A stretch of 64,000 nt of DNA, from positions 1 to 64,000 of the forward strand of contig CAYRJA010000003.1 of assembly GCA_964424455.1 (NCBI GenBank), in the 5' to 3' direction. Numbering within the stretch: the first letter of the stretch is position 1; every line of letters begins with the position of its first letter. The stretch comes from CAYRJA01 sp964424455. Its GTDB lineage: Bacteria; Bacteroidota; Bacteroidia; Chitinophagales; UBA10324. A program made the translations under genes and the position numbers. Below the pieces are notes generated by a model. That model saw only the letters and a list, made by a program, of their open reading frames with translations. It searched no databases and was not told the origin of the DNA. Shown here piece by piece: positions 52,061 through 61,112 of the stretch.

Positions 52061-53053
52061 ATGTCTTTACGACTATATAATCCGATTGAAAATTTACACT
52101 TTGATGAAAAAGACTGCTTCCTCACCGGCACTGAACTTTCTGCTTCCGACGAATCTATCACCGTATTTCCTGAATGGGTGCTGAATCGCTATAACATGGG
52201 TGATTCTAAATTCACGATGATGGATAATGTTACTTCTTTCCTGCACAAAGATTTTAAATTACCATGCTCGGAGATAGTAAGAAATGCTTTCTCCGTATTG
52301 GATAATGAAGTACAAACCGCTTTTGACGGAGGATATGATGCCGTCCGTTCTTTGAATGAACAAAGACTTTTTCTTTGGATGGGCAGAATGGTTTACGGTG
52401 TATTGTATCATGATTTGCTGATTGAGAGAGAAAATTGCAGGAAGAGAAAATCCGAATTTAAAATCTCTCCTATTCTGAAAAAAAGGTTTGCGCTGTTTCA
52501 TCTGATGCTCCAGTCGCTAATCTCGCCAATTCGTTTCGGAGGTATAAAACCATGGAACATGACGATAGTGAGACTCAAGTACTCAAAAGACATTTTCAAT
52601 TATCGCGATGATAGTGTTAATCTTATTTTTTCTGTTGGTGTTAACGGCTTCGGTATAATAGGAATGTTACAGGATAACGGTATGGTGAAACAAAATGAAA
52701 AGGATATTCTGGATAAAATAGGCAGTACTATGCTGCACCCTGTTCAGTTTGAGGAACTGAAAGCAAGATTTGTTTATTCAAGATACCTGTTACAGTACAG
52801 ACCTGAATATCATATTAAACAATTTGACGAGAGCATAGTTATAGAATCTGAATCTGTAACAGTTAAAGACGTCATACCGCTGTTTGCAAAATGGGATGAT
52901 AAAATGTTTGCCGATGTGCTTTCTGAATACTGGAAACCCTGGGGACTTCAGAAAAAAGATATTTATACAGCGCCCAATGCCCCCATCAGTTTTCTGAAAG
53001 ATGAATATTCTAATCAATTCATTATTCCGGAAAGTATAAAACTCCCTTTTTAG
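52061..53053 (+). CDS. Conserved hypothetical protein
   Basis: I recognise the general type, a ~330-aa uncharacterised Bacteroidota protein, but no function. The chosen start MSLRLYNPIENLHF gives 330 aa; the frame is open upstream to 51989, where the residues look non-conserved. The sequence is soluble, with no signal peptide or membrane span. FPEWVLNRYNMGDSKFTMMD near residue 37 and RLFLWMGRMVYGVLYHDLLIER near 103 are its most distinctive parts. Four TGTWACA copies include MLQ and LLQ codons (52665, 52788). It stands as a single gene before mqo. Confidence 0.75.
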   Translation: MSLRLYNPIENLHFDEKDCFLTGTELSASDESITVFPEWVLNRYNMGDSKFTMMDNVTSFLHKDFKLPCSEIVRNAFSVLDNEVQTAFDGGYDAVRSLNEQRLFLWMGRMVYGVLYHDLLIERENCRKRKSEFKISPILKKRFALFHLMLQSLISPIRFGGIKPWNMTIVRLKYSKDIFNYRDDSVNLIFSVGVNGFGIIGMLQDNGMVKQNEKDILDKIGSTMLHPVQFEELKARFVYSRYLLQYRPEYHIKQFDESIVIESESVTVKDVIPLFAKWDDKMFADVLSEYWKPWGLQKKDIYTAPNAPISFLKDEYSNQFIIPESIKLPF

Positions 53054-53187
53054 CCATATATGACATCTCTAAAAAAATAAATCAAAACAGGAACGAGATA
53101 GTAATACTGCCTGTTACAATTTCGTACTTACTTAAAAAGTATATCTTCAACTGAATAGATTTTTATTAATTCTTTATCATTTAAGAT

Positions 53188-54693
53188 ATGTCAAGGACTT
53201 CAATCAAAGAAACATTAATATATCATTACGATTACATTATGATAGGAGGAGGGATTATGAGCGCTACCTTAGCTACTCTCATCAATGAACTTCATCCCGG
53301 AAAAAGAGTTGCCATATTTGAACGGCTGGGGAAATTTGCACAGGAAAGTTCTGCTGCATGGAACAATGCAGGTACAGGTCACTCCGGATTCTGTGAACTC
53401 AATTATACTCCTGCAAAAGCAGATGGAACTATTGATATTTCAAAAGCAGAGAAAACGGTAGAGGAGTTTGAAGTATCCAAACAGTTTTGGTCATACCTGA
53501 TTAATAAAGGACACATCAGTTCTCCAAGAGACTTCATTAACTCCTGTCCGCACATGAGCTTGGTTTTTGGTGAGAAGGATTCTGATTTTCTTAACAGAAG
53601 ACATAAAGCGCTTACTCAGTCGCATCTGTTTGCCCCTATGCAGTTCTCATCCGATCATAAAAAACTTCAGGAGTGGATTCCTCTGATAATGAGAAAGAGA
53701 AAAGGCAATGAAGCATTGGCTGCTACTAAAATGGATTTAGGTACAGATGTCAACTTCGGAAGTCTGACAAACAAAATGGAACATTTCCTTACCGATGTAT
53801 CGGGTGTAGATGTTTTCTTCTATCATGAAGTAAAAGATATTGAACCTGATACCAACAACGGATGGCTTCTTGAGGTAAAGGATAGAATTAATAATCACAG
53901 GCAGAAATTTACTACTGACTTTGTATTCATTGGCGCCGGCGGATATGCACTGCCTCTGCTGGAAAGTTCCGGCATAAAAGAAAGTGAAGGTTATGGCGGA
54001 TTCCCTGTTTCAGGTCAGTGGTTGGTATCATATAATCAGGAACTTATTAATCAGCATCACGCAAAAGTATATACACAGGCTTCCATAGGTGCGCCGCCTA
54101 TGTCAGTTCCACATATGGATTTAAGAATTATTAACGGACAAAAAGCTCTTCTGTTCGGACCGTTTGCAGGATTCTCTACTAAGTTTTTGAAAGAGGGCAG
54201 CTACCTCGACTTACCTGAAAGTGTAAACTATAAAAACATTCGCTCTTTGTTTGGCGCTTGGTGGCACAATATTCCACTCACCAAATATCTGATTGAACAA
54301 GTTTCTATGACAAAATCGCAACGAATAGCCGCGTTGCGGCAATTTATTAAAGACGCTAAGGAGGAAGATTGGGATTTAAAAATTGCAGGACAGCGGGTTC
54401 AGGTAATAAAAAAAGATAAAGAAGAAGGCGGCATATTAGAGTTCGGTACAGAGGTAGTGGTAAATGAGAAAGGCACATTAGCTTCTTTGCTTGGCGCTTC
54501 TCCCGGCGCTTCTACTTCTGTTTTTATCATGCTGAATATTCTCGAAAAATGCTTTCCTGACAGAGTGAAAAATGAATGGAAGGAAAAACTCTGTGAGATG
54601 ATTCCTTCCTATGGTCAGCGATTATCTCAGCATCCTGAATTAACCGATAAAATCAGAAATTATACTAAGGGAAAATTACAACTGACTTACTAA
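53188..54693 (+). CDS. mqo: Malate:quinone oxidoreductase
   Basis: Mqo is a peripheral membrane FAD enzyme oxidising malate to oxaloacetate and passing electrons to quinone, bypassing NAD-linked malate dehydrogenase. The 501-aa length is typical. The FAD motif YIMIGGGIMSATLATLI lies near residue 16, followed by ERLGKFAQESSAAWNNAGTGHS near 45; SPRDFINSCPHMSLVFG near 111 and LFGPFAGFSTKFLKEGS near 325 are family hallmarks. It is transcribed alone and is convergent with an ABC exporter gene. No TGTWACA copy is present over 1.5 kb. Confidence 0.96.
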   Translation: MSRTSIKETLIYHYDYIMIGGGIMSATLATLINELHPGKRVAIFERLGKFAQESSAAWNNAGTGHSGFCELNYTPAKADGTIDISKAEKTVEEFEVSKQFWSYLINKGHISSPRDFINSCPHMSLVFGEKDSDFLNRRHKALTQSHLFAPMQFSSDHKKLQEWIPLIMRKRKGNEALAATKMDLGTDVNFGSLTNKMEHFLTDVSGVDVFFYHEVKDIEPDTNNGWLLEVKDRINNHRQKFTTDFVFIGAGGYALPLLESSGIKESEGYGGFPVSGQWLVSYNQELINQHHAKVYTQASIGAPPMSVPHMDLRIINGQKALLFGPFAGFSTKFLKEGSYLDLPESVNYKNIRSLFGAWWHNIPLTKYLIEQVSMTKSQRIAALRQFIKDAKEEDWDLKIAGQRVQVIKKDKEEGGILEFGTEVVVNEKGTLASLLGASPGASTSVFIMLNILEKCFPDRVKNEWKEKLCEMIPSYGQRLSQHPELTDKIRNYTKGKLQLTY

Positions 54694-54695
54694 GG

Positions 54696-56459
54696 TTAAA
54701 GCACTGTAACACTTTTCTTCATCTGCATTTCATATAACCGGGCATAGAAGCCGTTTAGCTCAAGCAGTTCTGAATGTGTGCCCATTTCTTTCATTTCTCC
54801 ATGATCAAGCACTATAATCTTGTCTGCCTTCTGAATGGTGGAAAGCCGGTGTGCAATAATGATGGATGTGCGGTTTACAATCATTTTATCAATAGCCGCT
54901 TGAATCAGTTGCTCTGATTCAGTGTCAATAGATGAAGTGGCTTCATCTAAAATCAAAATCTTAGGGTCGAATATCAACGCACGCACAAATGAAATAAGTT
55001 GCCGTTGCCCGTTTGATAAGGTAGCGCCGCGCTCTTTTACTTCGTAATCATATCTGCCCGGAAACTTCTCAATAAAATCATGAATACCACAAAGCTTGGC
55101 TGCATGGATTACTTCCTCTCTTTTCACATTGCTGTTTCTCAATGTTATATTTTCCATGATTGATCCGGAGAAGAGAAATACATCCTGTAACACTAATGCA
55201 ATATTTCTGCGAAGAGAATACACATCATAGTCTTTAATATTTACTCCATCAATATAAATTGTTCCTTTCTGAATTTCATAGAAGCGGTTTAAAATATTAA
55301 TGATGGATGATTTTCCTGCACCGGTTGCTCCCACTATAGCAAGAGTTTCTCCCTGCTTCACTTCAAATGAAATATCTTTCAATACAAAATTCTTTTCATC
55401 ATAAGCGAACCAGACATTTTCAAACCGGATATTTCCTGCTATGCTGTTAGCTGTTACAGTTCCTGTGTTTTGCAGTTTATCCTCACTGTCAATTATCTTA
55501 AAAACCCGTTCTGCTGCTACCATTCCCATCTGTAACGTGTTGAACTTATCTGCCAACATCCGTATCGGACGGAAAAGAAGGTTAATACAAATGATAAATG
55601 CATTCAACTGACCGACAGAAGTATATTCTTTCAGGTATTGCCCTGCCCAGTACCAAACCAGCAACCCCATTGCTACAGCAGAAATAATTTCTACTGCAGG
55701 AAAAAAAACAGAATAATAAAAAATAGAACGAATGTGTGCCGAGCGATGTGCTTTGTTGATTTCTCTGAACTTCTTCATCTCTGATTCTTCCGCATTAAAA
55801 ATCTGTATCACACTCATTCCTGTAATATGTTCCTGCAAAAAAGTATTGAGCCGTGCTACCTGATTACGCACATCCGTAAACGATTTACGGATGCCTTCTT
55901 TAAAAAAATAAGTTGCAATCAGCAACAGTGGAAATACACTCATACAAATAAGGGTGATTTTCCATGATGATAGAAACATAAAGGTCAGCACTACAACAAT
56001 CGTAAGCAAGTCGCTGAGAATGGTGATGATACCCTCTGAGAAAATATCATTGATGGTTTCAATATCATTAATTGTTCTTGTGGTTAATACGCCAACCGGA
56101 GTCTTATCAAAATACCTTGTATTCATACTGAGTAAATGTCCAAACACCCGAACACGCAGATTCTTTATTATAGACTGACCGAGCCAAGCTGTAATAAGTG
56201 TAAAGTTGTAGGAAAGGAATCCCTGGATAAATAATACCACCAACATTACGATGGTCATATTCTGTAGCATTTTCCAGTTGCCTTGTAAAATATATTTATC
56301 TATTGTCAACTGAATCAGGTAGGGATTAAGTACCGATAATCCGGCAATAAGTATTGCGATAAGAACAGCAATGTAAAACCTACGTTTGTATGGACCTACC
56401 AATCGCAATACACGCAGCAGTAAATTAAAATCAATAACTCTATCGAGCAGTTTCTTCAT
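54696..56459 (-). CDS. ABC exporter, fused membrane and ATPase domains
   Basis: A 587-aa half-transporter of the MsbA/MdlB/multidrug type. Six transmembrane helices occupy the first ~320 residues. The ATPase domain has Walker A AIVGATGAGKSSIINIL near 373, the Q-loop in LVLQDVFLFSG near 420, signature LSNGQRQLISFVRAL near 480 (LSNGQ in place of LSGGQ), and Walker B ILILDEATSSID near 500, then the H-loop in IIAHRLSTIQ. It probably works as a homodimer, because no partner gene is adjacent. It lies 4 bp downstream of truA on the same strand; the substrate is unknown. Confidence 0.92.
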   Translation of the reverse strand: MKKLLDRVIDFNLLLRVLRLVGPYKRRFYIAVLIAILIAGLSVLNPYLIQLTIDKYILQGNWKMLQNMTIVMLVVLFIQGFLSYNFTLITAWLGQSIIKNLRVRVFGHLLSMNTRYFDKTPVGVLTTRTINDIETINDIFSEGIITILSDLLTIVVVLTFMFLSSWKITLICMSVFPLLLIATYFFKEGIRKSFTDVRNQVARLNTFLQEHITGMSVIQIFNAEESEMKKFREINKAHRSAHIRSIFYYSVFFPAVEIISAVAMGLLVWYWAGQYLKEYTSVGQLNAFIICINLLFRPIRMLADKFNTLQMGMVAAERVFKIIDSEDKLQNTGTVTANSIAGNIRFENVWFAYDEKNFVLKDISFEVKQGETLAIVGATGAGKSSIINILNRFYEIQKGTIYIDGVNIKDYDVYSLRRNIALVLQDVFLFSGSIMENITLRNSNVKREEVIHAAKLCGIHDFIEKFPGRYDYEVKERGATLSNGQRQLISFVRALIFDPKILILDEATSSIDTESEQLIQAAIDKMIVNRTSIIIAHRLSTIQKADKIIVLDHGEMKEMGTHSELLELNGFYARLYEMQMKKSVTVL

Positions 56460-56463
56460 TTAG

Positions 56464-57228
56464 TTAATCAAAATAATTATCAGGATATCTCACCTCAATT
56501 AATGTTAAACCATTAGCCGGTGCAGAAAAGTTCGTCTTATCAGGCTGCCGGCTTAAAATAATTTTCTCAAAATCTTCAACAGAGAGTTTACCTCTTCCTA
56601 CCTGAATCATAGTTGCCACTAATCCGCGCACCATACCGCGCAAAAACCGGTTGGCGCTTACTATAAAAATCAATTCGTTTTCGCTCTTGTTATGCTTCCA
56701 TTCTGCACGGGAAATAAAACAAAGTGAAGTTTTCACCTGAGTCCGCTTCTTGCTGAATGCCATATAATCAGTATGATGAAATAGTTTTTCCGCTGCCTCA
56801 TTTAACCTGTCTGCATCAATTTCTGTATAGGGATAATAATAGGCAACCGCTGCGTTGAATGGATTTTTACGGTATGAAATAACATATCTGTATGTTCTGC
56901 CAATGGCATCAAAGCGGGCATTACATTTTGTGTTTACAGGAAAAATATTTTTTACCACCACATCATCCGGAAGCATAAAGTTAATCCGCCAGATAAATTT
57001 ATCCGGCAACGGATTAATAGCATCAAAGTGTAAAAAATTCTGCTGTGCATGAACGCCTTTATCCGTACGGCTGCTTCCCTGTGAAGTAATTTCTTCCCGG
57101 AAAAGAATGGAGAGCTGTTCATTCAATACCTGCTGAACCGTGTAGCCCGCATTCTTCTGTACTTGCCATCCGTTAAAGTTTGTGCCTTTGTAAGCCACCT
57201 CAAGAAAATATCTCTGAAAAGGGTGCAT
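56464..57228 (-). CDS. truA: tRNA pseudouridine(38-40) synthase
   Basis: TruA isomerises uridines 38-40 in the anticodon arm of many tRNAs. The 254-aa protein shows YKGTNFNGWQVQKNAGYTVQ near residue 13, the catalytic Asp in QGSSRTDKGVHAQQNFLHF near 50-60, and FLRGMVRGLVATMIQVGRG near 197, all characteristic. Length is normal. The ABC exporter gene follows 4 bp downstream. No TGTWACA copy is present. Confidence 0.96.
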   Translation of the reverse strand: MHPFQRYFLEVAYKGTNFNGWQVQKNAGYTVQQVLNEQLSILFREEITSQGSSRTDKGVHAQQNFLHFDAINPLPDKFIWRINFMLPDDVVVKNIFPVNTKCNARFDAIGRTYRYVISYRKNPFNAAVAYYYPYTEIDADRLNEAAEKLFHHTDYMAFSKKRTQVKTSLCFISRAEWKHNKSENELIFIVSANRFLRGMVRGLVATMIQVGRGKLSVEDFEKIILSRQPDKTNFSAPANGLTLIEVRYPDNYFD

Positions 57229-57242
57229 TCCGTTTTCTAATA

Positions 57243-57578
57243 TTAAAACTGTGCCCCTTTTAATTCCAACTGCAGGGGAGGAAGGTCAATCTGAATAATA
57301 TCCCAAACTACATCGTAATTCACTCCGAAATAATCATGCACTAAACGGTTGCGAAGATCTGCCATCTCTTTAAATGGAATGTGTGGATTCTTAGAGCGAA
57401 AGGATTCAGAAAAAAGTTTTGCTGCTTCTCCAATAATCAGCAAGTTTCTTATAACCGCATCCTGAGTCTTTAAATCGTCTGTTAACTGTTCATACTTATA
57501 TCCCTTCAAATATTGCTGAATGCGTGAAATAGATTCAAGAATGTCCTGTACCAAAAGTTTATCTTCCCGTTTAGACAT
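57243..57578 (-). CDS. hepT: HepT-type HEPN toxin
   Basis: HepT is the HEPN ribonuclease partner of MntA nucleotidyltransferase in a type VII toxin-antitoxin system. The 111-aa helical protein has the RNase motif R-x4-6-H as LRNRLVHDYFGVNYDVVW near residue 81, with the adjacent Tyr that MntA can AMP-modify. It overlaps the mntA gene by 8 bp. Such pairs are mobile but common. A solitary HEPN role in phage defence has been proposed for the family. Confidence 0.85.
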   Translation of the reverse strand: MSKREDKLLVQDILESISRIQQYLKGYKYEQLTDDLKTQDAVIRNLLIIGEAAKLFSESFRSKNPHIPFKEMADLRNRLVHDYFGVNYDVVWDIIQIDLPPLQLELKGAQF

Positions 57579-57885
57579 ATTCCACTTCTTTCAAAATTCT
57601 TTCCGCTACTTCTTTAGCCCGAATACTTTTGACTCCTGCTGGTGTAAGAATATCTACAGGTCGCTGAAATTTCTCTTCAAGATAATCGGCAAGATTAAAA
57701 AAACGAAACCCTGCCGGTTTATTAAATTCAATTATAAAATCAATATCACTATTAGCTGTGGCTAATCCTTTCACGAAAGAACCAAAAAGTCCAACTCTCT
57801 TCACACCAAAATACTCCTGAAGGAAGGGAAGTTCTTCCTTGATTTTTTCTTTTATTAATGATTTACTCAGCATAGTTACTTGCAA
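57571..57885 (-). CDS. mntA: MntA-type nucleotidyltransferase antitoxin
   Basis: The 104-aa protein has a minimal nucleotidyltransferase fold: VGLFGSFVKGLATANSDIDF (GSxxxG then D-x-D) near residues 31-50 and IEFNKPAGFRFF after it. In known pairs MntA AMP-modifies a tyrosine of HepT and blocks its ribonuclease. The gene precedes hepT and overlaps it, the usual order. A thiolase gene lies upstream on the same strand but about 6 bp away, so a link is uncertain. Confidence 0.87.
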   Translation of the reverse strand: MQVTMLSKSLIKEKIKEELPFLQEYFGVKRVGLFGSFVKGLATANSDIDFIIEFNKPAGFRFFNLADYLEEKFQRPVDILTPAGVKSIRAKEVAERILKEVEYV

Positions 57886-57891
57886 ATTTAC

Positions 57892-59088
57892 TTATACTCT
57901 TTCATAAACTACTGCTGCTCCCTGACCTACCCCCACACACATGGTTGCTAAACCATAGCGCACTTTTCTTTTCTTCATTTCATGTAACAGCGTTGCAGAA
58001 ATGCGGGAACCTGAACATCCCAAAGGATGACCGATAGCGATAGAACCACCGTTTACATTTATTTTAGAAACATCCAGATTCAACTCGCGGATGCAGGCAA
58101 TGGATTGCGATGCAAATGCCTCATTCAACTCAATTAAATCCAAATCATTTACAGAAATACCGGCGCGCTTCAATACCTTTTTTGTAGCCGGAACGGGACC
58201 TGTTCCCATATAAGCAGGGTCAACACCTGCAGAGGCAGATGTCACTACCCTTGCCATCGGCGTAAGATTCATTTCTTTCACCGCTTTATCCGAAGCCAGA
58301 ATCAAACAAGCTGCCCCGTCATTTATTCCTGAGGAATTTCCTGCTGTTACAGTTCCACCTTTTTTAAATGCCGGCTTTAATCCTGCCAGCTTTTCTAAAG
58401 AAGTTTCCCGAGGCGGTTCATCCTTACTGAAAATCATTTCCTCCCCTTTGCTGTTGTAAACATTTACAGGAATCAACTCCTCTCTGAACTTCTGTGCCTT
58501 ATGTGCGGCAGCATATTTTTCTTGTGATAACAGTGCAAACCGGTCTTGTTCTTCTCTGGAAATCTTCCATTTCTCTGCTACATTCTCCGCAGTTTCCCCC
58601 ATGGAATAAGGATAGTGTATATCCGTAAGTTTTTTATTGGCAAACCGCCAGCCGATAGTTGAGTCATAAATTTCGGTTTTTCGACTAAATCCTTTTTCTG
58701 ATTTTGACATGACAAATGGCGCCCGTGTCATACTCTCTACTCCCCCTGCAAGATAAATATCTCCTTCACCGCACTTAATAGCCCGCGCTGCATCCATAAC
58801 AGACTGTAACCCTGAAGCACACAGCCGGTTAACTGTAACACCTCCAACTTCTACAGGTAATCCTGCGAGCAGCGCTGCCATGCGGGCAACATCACGGTTA
58901 TCTTCGCCTGCCTGATTAGCATCACCAAAAATTACATCCTCAATCCGGCTGACATCCACATTTGGATTGCGTTTGATAATTTCTTTAATCACTAATGCGG
59001 CTAAATCATCCGGACGAACAGAACTTAATGCTCCACCATACTTTCCAATAGGTGTGCGCACTACATCAATTATATATACTTCATTCAT
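57892..59088 (-). CDS. Acetyl-CoA acetyltransferase / 3-ketoacyl-CoA thiolase
   Basis: The 398-aa thiolase is closest in its signature stretches to the PcaF-type (beta-ketoadipyl-CoA) group: IFGDANQAGEDNRDVARMAALLAGL near residue 53. The nucleophilic Cys is in NRLCASGLQSVMDAA near 90, the catalytic His in GGSIAIGHPLGCSGSR near 350 and the second Cys in TMCVGVGQGAAVV near 385. It can carry out thiolytic cleavage of 3-ketoacyl-CoA or the reverse condensation. No aromatic-degradation genes are nearby, so a general fatty-acid or acetoacetyl-CoA role is more likely. Confidence 0.92.
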   Translation of the reverse strand: MNEVYIIDVVRTPIGKYGGALSSVRPDDLAALVIKEIIKRNPNVDVSRIEDVIFGDANQAGEDNRDVARMAALLAGLPVEVGGVTVNRLCASGLQSVMDAARAIKCGEGDIYLAGGVESMTRAPFVMSKSEKGFSRKTEIYDSTIGWRFANKKLTDIHYPYSMGETAENVAEKWKISREEQDRFALLSQEKYAAAHKAQKFREELIPVNVYNSKGEEMIFSKDEPPRETSLEKLAGLKPAFKKGGTVTAGNSSGINDGAACLILASDKAVKEMNLTPMARVVTSASAGVDPAYMGTGPVPATKKVLKRAGISVNDLDLIELNEAFASQSIACIRELNLDVSKINVNGGSIAIGHPLGCSGSRISATLLHEMKKRKVRYGLATMCVGVGQGAAVVYERV

Positions 59089-59238
59089 AATTTTATTTTA
59101 AATCGTGTTGAATACTTCTGAAATAACTTACTGATTATTCACATTATTCAGAATGACGGTCAGCAAAAATAATTTCTTTAGCCGATTACACCGATAAAGA
59201 AGATTTCAGCAGTTAAATTTGTCCCTAAAATCGTATTT

Positions 59239-59670
59239 ATGCTTCAGCGTATTCAAACTGTTTATATTCTGCTTTCAATCATAGCAACGGGGCTTTTATT
59301 TGTGTTTCCTGTTTGGACGAATGGCGCTACAGCCGGTGTTTCCATCGGAAGTATCGGCGCCGGTACGCATATCATATTGATGATGGTTTGGTTAGTTATG
59401 ATATTGTTACAGTTTGTTCCTTTGTTTCTTTATAAACACAGAAAGAGACAAATTACTTTTTGCAAAGTTGGCATCTTCATGAATTTCATCTTTATAGCTC
59501 TTGCATTAATCTTTATTAACGAAGAGAAAAATCTGTTTAGTAATTTCTACATTCAGGATTTCAGAATAGGGGCTCTACTTCCTTTTGCTTCTGTTCTGTT
59601 TCTTTTCCTCGCCACTAAAAATATCAGGAAAGATGAAGAGTTAGTACGCTCAATGGACAGACTGAGATAA
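59239..59670 (+). CDS. DUF4293 family membrane protein
   Basis: The 143-aa protein has four transmembrane helices and begins MLQRIQTVYILLSIIATGLL, the typical start of the Bacteroidota-specific DUF4293 family, whose function is unknown. A TAAATTTG box (59214-59221) 17 bp upstream is an exact -7 match. It is divergent from the thiolase gene and convergent with the next gene. The motif at 59405 encodes Leu-Leu-Gln. Confidence 0.85.
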   Translation: MLQRIQTVYILLSIIATGLLFVFPVWTNGATAGVSIGSIGAGTHIILMMVWLVMILLQFVPLFLYKHRKRQITFCKVGIFMNFIFIALALIFINEEKNLFSNFYIQDFRIGALLPFASVLFLFLATKNIRKDEELVRSMDRLR

Positions 59671-59691
59671 CCGTTGTCCATCCTATCAATA

Positions 59692-60198
59692 TTACTGCTG
59701 TAACACTATCCAGCTACCGTCTGCTTTAAACTTCAGGTGCGACATGGTTAAATCTTCAGCATAAATTTTTACAGTATTGTCACCCGGAAATTCACAATGA
59801 TCTTGTCCGTTAATAGTGGTGAAGAGTTTATAGTCCACTTCAAACTCTGCTTTCTTGTAAATATGAACTTCAAATGCAGCAGGCGCACTGCGATAGGCAA
59901 TCAGCATTTCAGGTTTTCCGTCGCCGTCAATGTCAAATTCACTTACCTGACCATAAATATAATCCGGTGAAGGTTTCAGCATCTCTGTTTCTTTTCCATT
60001 CTTGATAAGCTTAAAAATCATTTGTCCTTCATTGTTCTGAATCAAAAGTGCAGAACCGTCTTTCAGTTTTACCTGTGTCATTTTTCTGCTTCCCTTTAAA
60101 AGGAAATCACTGTTTTTTACTCCCTTAATTATTTCCTGTGCTTGTGTGAAAGAAACAGCAGAAAATGAAATGATAAATGCAAAAAGAATTTTTTTCAT
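59692..60198 (-). CDS. Hypothetical secreted protein
   Basis: The 168-aa protein has a clear signal peptide (MKKILFAFIISFSAVSFTQAQ, cleavage near 20). The mature part is beta-rich and contains FDIDGDGKPEMLIAYRS near residue 95, the calcium-binding-like D-x-D-x-D-G turn found in FG-GAP/VCBS repeats, but only one copy. No lipobox or sorting domain is seen, so it is probably periplasmic. Function is unknown. Its last codons (Val-Leu-Gln-Gln) contain a TGTTACA motif at 59699. Confidence 0.75.
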   Translation of the reverse strand: MKKILFAFIISFSAVSFTQAQEIIKGVKNSDFLLKGSRKMTQVKLKDGSALLIQNNEGQMIFKLIKNGKETEMLKPSPDYIYGQVSEFDIDGDGKPEMLIAYRSAPAAFEVHIYKKAEFEVDYKLFTTINGQDHCEFPGDNTVKIYAEDLTMSHLKFKADGSWIVLQQ

Positions 60199-60270
60199 TG
60201 AATGTATTGGATTTGAATTTCTGACTTAGAAAAAATCATGCCTGAATCAGCGAGCCAAAAATAAAAGATT

Positions 60271-60954
60271 TCATTGCATACTCAACTTCCCGAGAATATC
60301 ATCTGTAAACATTTCATTCATATTATGACTTCCAATCTGTTTTATTTTTTCCTGCGATATTCTATAAACTCTTTTTCCGCCCCACGCTTTATTTTCAAAG
60401 GGAGAAATATCCTTTAAGTCGCTTACCGGATTTACTATAAAGAATTCTGAGCTTGGTAAAACAATCCATAAGAAAACAGATCCAAAGGAGATGGCATGCT
60501 TCACTTTTGTTTCTTTCATATCATACCCCTCTTTCATCTCTTTGCGAGCCATCTGCAATTCAACCGGCTGAAAACCGGTATCCCAGTCCAGCATAATGTC
60601 CGGCTGAGTAGAAATATTTTCATTTATTTTTTTTTCAACCAACCGGTTTCTGTCTGTACCGTTTAGTTGGATTGAGACCTTCTTATTCAGCTCGTTCAGT
60701 CTTTGTTTCAGCCAAACATTTGCAATCAAATCTTCTATCAGCCAAGCATCAATCAGGTCATAGAGATATTCTGAAGTATTTCGTCTATCCCAGAAATACT
60801 TGTCTATTGTAAAGGGTTGAGTTTTTAAGCGTTCAATTTCTTTTTGTAATCGTTTGTCATATTGTTTCAAATATTCAGAAACTGTAACAGCATTCACATT
60901 CCACTGTTTAGGTAGTAAAGAATATTTCTGGATGAAGGAGCGCCGGTCTGTCAT
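60271..60954 (-). CDS. Hypothetical protein, possible PD-(D/E)XK-like fold
   Basis: The 227-aa soluble protein has a helical, charged N-terminal half and a central PDIMLDWDTGFQPVELQMAR near residue 118, where D...ExQ spacing resembles the D...(E/Q)xK metal site of restriction-endonuclease-like folds, with Gln in place of Lys. That assignment is weak and based only on spacing. The C-terminal part has FLWIVLPSSEFFIVNPVSDL. No methyltransferase or other defence gene is adjacent. It could equally be a structural member of another family. Confidence 0.6.
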   Translation of the reverse strand: MTDRRSFIQKYSLLPKQWNVNAVTVSEYLKQYDKRLQKEIERLKTQPFTIDKYFWDRRNTSEYLYDLIDAWLIEDLIANVWLKQRLNELNKKVSIQLNGTDRNRLVEKKINENISTQPDIMLDWDTGFQPVELQMARKEMKEGYDMKETKVKHAISFGSVFLWIVLPSSEFFIVNPVSDLKDISPFENKAWGGKRVYRISQEKIKQIGSHNMNEMFTDDILGKLSMQ

Positions 60955-61039
60955 ACAATAGATTTAGAAAGGTAGAAGAATTTTTGATTTTGTATTCACT
61001 CTATTATCAGTCATATAATTGTAAATAAATATACTAAGC

Positions 61040-61057
61040 TGTAACACAGATGTTACA
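61040..61057. repeat. Inverted TGTWACA pair, 4-nt spacer
   Basis: TGTAACACAGATGTTACA is an 18-bp inverted repeat built from two copies of the heptamer. It lies 26 bp upstream of a perfect -7 promoter box (TACCTTTG, 61083-61090), a position where a dimeric regulator could act on the ndh gene, and it might be the rare case of the motif as an operator. Confidence 0.6.
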
Positions 61058-61082
61058 ATATGGCACTTAGACAAAGTAGCCG

Positions 61083-61090
61083 TACCTTTG
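61083..61090 (+). promoter_or_regulatory. Predicted -7 box for ndh
   Basis: TACCTTTG is an exact TAnnTTTG match, 22 bp before the ndh ATG. The inverted TGTWACA pair is just upstream. Confidence 0.55.
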
Positions 61091-61112
61091 TATCACACAT
61101 TATATATTTCGT

